Source: Amphimedon queenslandica
Lineage: Eukaryota; Porifera; Demospongiae; Haplosclerida; Niphatidae
Assembly: GCF_000090795.2 (NCBI RefSeq)
Contig: NW_003546252.1
Span: 661,622 to 689,270, forward strand
Direction: 5' to 3'
Length of the DNA: 27,649 bases
Shown: positions 25,111 to 27,649 of the stretch, one piece after another
Position numbering within the stretch: position 1 is the stretch's first letter
How the letters are laid out: every line of letters starts with the position of its first letter
Made by a program: the position numbers and the translations under genes
The notes under the pieces: model-generated
What the model was told of the DNA's origin: nothing
Seen by the model: only the letters and a program-made list of their open reading frames with translations
Databases searched by the model: none

Positions 25111-25800
25111 ATGGCTTGGATCTTTGGAGTAGTTTTGGTCGTTATCCTTTCTCTGTTCGCTTATATTGACGTCTGGTATTTTCTGAGATCCATAGTCTTT
25201 ATTACGAGTCTCATAATAAAGGGAAGAAAGGATTCAGCCCGTAAACTAACAAAAGAAGAACTCCTCAAAGAGCTTGTCACGAAGGGCGTGGTCATGCCTT
25301 CTGACCTTGATTTTAATCTCCACATGAATAATTCGAAATACCTCAGAGAGATGGATTTTGGTCGTTTTGCCATATACATAGAAAAAGGATTGCGTAAGGC
25401 ACTGGGGCATCACAGTGCTGTGATGCTAGTGGGAGCCATCAGCATTCGCTACAGACGATCGCTCCAACTCTTCCAGAAATTTGAAGTACACACTAGAATA
25501 CTTGCTTGGGAAGAGAAAGTAATTTATCTCGAACAAAGAATAGTTAATACAGCAGACGGTTTTGTGGCATCCATTGCCCTTGTAAAGATGGCTATAAAAG
25601 GAACAACAGCATCTGAACTACTTAAAACAATATGCGGGCATATTGTTGCTAGTCCCTTCCCTTCTGCTGAACTGAGAGCGTGGCAGGAAAGTATCAGCTT
25701 GTCCAGTAAACATTTGAGGGAAGAGAGCTCTACCAAAAGTGATGGAGGAAATACTCAGGTCACCAATAGTTCATTAACTAGTACTAAAAAGACAACTTAG
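25111..25800 (+). CDS. THEM6: THEM6-like hot-dog fold protein (copy 2)
   Basis: A 229-residue single exon, TAG stop at 25798-25800. N-terminal membrane helix with YIDVWYFLR, then MPSDLDFNLHMNNSKYLRE (HMNN 71-74), SIRYRRSLQLFQKFEV, YLEQRIVNTADGF, and a Ser/Thr-rich tail. Same family and same single-exon form as 5680-6390, but only about half the residues match by eye, so the duplication is old. Probably faces the cytosol from an internal membrane, as inferred from the anchor; substrate unknown. Confidence 0.9.
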   Translation: MAWIFGVVLVVILSLFAYIDVWYFLRSIVFITSLIIKGRKDSARKLTKEELLKELVTKGVVMPSDLDFNLHMNNSKYLREMDFGRFAIYIEKGLRKALGHHSAVMLVGAISIRYRRSLQLFQKFEVHTRILAWEEKVIYLEQRIVNTADGFVASIALVKMAIKGTTASELLKTICGHIVASPFPSAELRAWQESISLSSKHLREESSTKSDGGNTQVTNSSLTSTKKTT

Positions 25801-27212
25801 TATAATCAGACATTATATAGATTTAGTCAGGCGTGGCTTGACCTTTCCTCCCCATGCAAGGGCCTGGCCACACCTAACTAATATAGACTATATGCTGCTA
25901 TATGTATTATATACTATTTATTATGATTGCATTATTAGGGGGAATTTTTATGGTTGTATAATAATATTAGATGAATAATAATGAAGCAGAGCTAGAGTAC
26001 ATAATGTGATTGTCATGAGGGATCCATTCCTTATGTTATAAACTGGGTTTTATGACATTGGTGATTATAAAAATAATCTACATACATGCATAGCACATGA
26101 ATATAACTGCTAATCAAGTCATTGAGAGCTTTCTATTGCTCATATATAGAGTTTTCTAACAAGAAACAGTAATGCTGTCATAAATAGATCTGTTATATGC
26201 ATTTTATTATTGTTATACGTAATAACTATTAGATTTGCCTTTAGTTGCTAGTTATATGAGATACTCCATACTATGGAGTGAAATTATATTAAATACACAT
26301 AGATCTATGTGAGAGCAACATCATCAGGAGGCAAATGCATGCCTAGTAGTCATCATGTAATAAGAGGGAGCATATATACATACAGTGAATTAAATGAAAA
26401 AGTCCTTTCACATTTGCTAAAAATGCAGGGAATATAGTTAATGTGTGCAGGCCTGTATATCAAAAAGGATGTGAAGAAGTGTGACAAGTATAGGCCTTGA
26501 TCATAGATATTATAGATCATAGATATTATACATGCAACGTGTATAATATCTATGCCTGGATGCATATGGAATACATGTATGATTTATGCAAACTCAAAAG
26601 GGCCAGTGACATGTCACCAGCCCCTGAGTATGTAAAAACAATCTCATTGATGATACAGTTGATTTGATTACCAGTAGAGTTATGAATAAGTTTTCGTAAT
26701 AACACTAATGCCAATTTGCTATAGTTTATAATAATTGTAGCACATTTCATGTACGCAGCCTTATTCAAGCAAATTTTTTTAGGATTCACATTTGACTAGC
26801 TTGCTTTTTTCACAATAGCACATGCATTATCAGTCTCAGTTCATATCAAGAGCATGACAGTCGGTTGGAATGAGGTTTTTTTGAATGTCGACAAGGAGTA
26901 TTTATGTACTGCTTCTGAGCAGACTTTTGTAATTTGCAATACTGGCAAGATATTATAGTATTGTTTAAAATTATATAAGATATAAGACACATAAAACAAG
27001 AAGAAATGACACAGTTCTATATAAAAGGTTTCTTTTAACACTATATAATTATCTAGTTTCACTTCAAATGTTTTTGATTCATAGTGTACTGAAAGTGCTT
27101 ATATCTAGCTAGCTGAATAATCAAACAAAGTTATAGTTTGTTTCTTCAAATTGTCTTAGTCTTTCAATACTCTACTTTAACTTTTCCCAGTTGTACTTTT
27201 AATTTTACTTAG
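25801..27212. other. intergenic or 5' intron sequence, no gene recognised
   Basis: 1.4 kb of AT-rich sequence after the THEM6-like stop. Minus-strand open frames (26353-26565, 26550-26789, 26841-27062) have no family likeness. The last part is probably the 5' flank or an intron of the transporter that follows. Apart from the hairpin at 26518, no clear element was seen. Confidence 0.5.
26518..26554. repeat. short perfect hairpin, 15-bp stem
   Basis: CATAGATATTATACA pairs with TGTATAATATCTATG around a 7-base loop. The left arm partly repeats just upstream (catagatattatag). Too short for a pre-miRNA; possibly a 3' UTR structure of the THEM6-like gene or a degenerate repeat. Confidence 0.6.
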
Positions 27213-27649
27213 CAGCGCCATTCTATATGTAACTTCTCAAAAATGATCTTTTCTTGTTGGGCTGTTTTGGTTCTTTGTTGGGATTGCCTCATATATTCCC
27301 ACATTCTCCTTTTCAGATACTTTGTACCTTCAACAATCACATCAACAGAGACACCAACAGTCAATAATGGATGGATTGGGTTTGATATTTTGTATTGTTT
27401 TGCCTATATAAGTTTTCCATTTTATGGGTTGTTGGCAGATGTTAGGATTGGAAGACAAAAAACAATAATCATTGGTATTGCTCTCTGTTTCCTATCAATG
27501 ATCTTTGTAGGTTGTGGTTATGTTGTGAATAGTTTCTATCCTTCTAGTGTCATTCTGTGGACAGCTTATGGTGTTGCCTATGTACTTGAAGTTGGAGGCT
27601 ATTGTAGCTTCAAGGCTAACATTATTCAGTATAACATTGATCAAATTGT
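27213..27649 (+). CDS. second POT/PTR (SLC15-like) transporter, 5' part only
   Basis: The frame is open from CAG at 27213, just after an acceptor-like TTTTACTTAG, to the window edge. It either begins at Met 27243 or is an exon joined to upstream sequence. Residues WAVLVLCWDCLIYSHIL align with the first helix of the nested transporter ([17 protein letters not shown]). YGLLADVRIGRQKTIIIG is the PTR signature region, and KANIIQYNIDQI matches its LPFNIDQL. It also lacks ExxERFxYY. Truncated by the window, so the substrate and full structure cannot be judged. Confidence 0.82.

Noticed and set aside
26518..26554. microRNA precursor
   Set aside because: The stem is 15 bp and the whole hairpin 37 bases, too short for a pre-miRNA.
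1..27649. tRNA, rRNA or other structured RNA genes
   Set aside because: No cloverleaf-like or rRNA-like sequence was recognised by eye on either strand; a covariance-model scan was not possible.

Overview
The window looks like nuclear DNA of a marine sponge, most likely a demosponge of the Amphimedon type. That is an inference from AT-rich sequence, many very small GT-AG introns, dense short inverted-repeat transposons, and animal gene families typical of sponges: many-domain SRCR receptors and DEATH/CARD-fold sensors. All gene models below were built by joining exons by eye. Every splice phase was checked, and the frame stays open through each complete model.

Layout. 1-5169 (+) is the 3' part of a MAGT1/TUSC3 (OST3/OST6) gene in eight visible exons. 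5680-6390 (-) is a single-exon THEM6-like hot-dog protein. 6765-21114 (-) is a 22-exon gene for a 1213-residue type I membrane protein. It has a signal peptide, eight SRCR domains arranged as four (A-type, B-type, one-cysteine linker) units, one membrane helix and a cytoplasmic tail with two PPxY motifs. Its 4.5 kb intron 7 holds a complete intronless POT/PTR (SLC15-like) transporter on the opposite strand (15119-16759), followed by a nest of transposons. 21254-24950 (-) is a seven-exon RIG-I-like receptor of 944 residues: DEATH domain, CARD, DECH helicase and a zinc-binding C-terminal domain. 25111-25800 (+) is a second THEM6-like gene, head to head with the receptor gene. From about 27213 (+) a second POT-family transporter starts and runs off the window.

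Repeats. At least eight short elements share TACCGTATA-like ends and TA target duplications, so they look like Tc1/mariner-type MITEs. There is one clear hAT-like element with an 8-bp duplication, one MULE-like element with roughly 50-60-bp inverted ends and a 9-bp duplication, one pogo-like MITE, and a five-copy tandem array of a unit of about 175 bp.

How the genes may relate. The centre looks like a small innate-immunity neighbourhood: a cytosolic RNA sensor, a scavenger-receptor-like surface protein 139 bp downstream, and POT-family transporters, whose SLC15A3/A4 relatives in mammals act in endolysosomal immune signalling. Co-function is inference only; the sequence shows proximity, not regulation.
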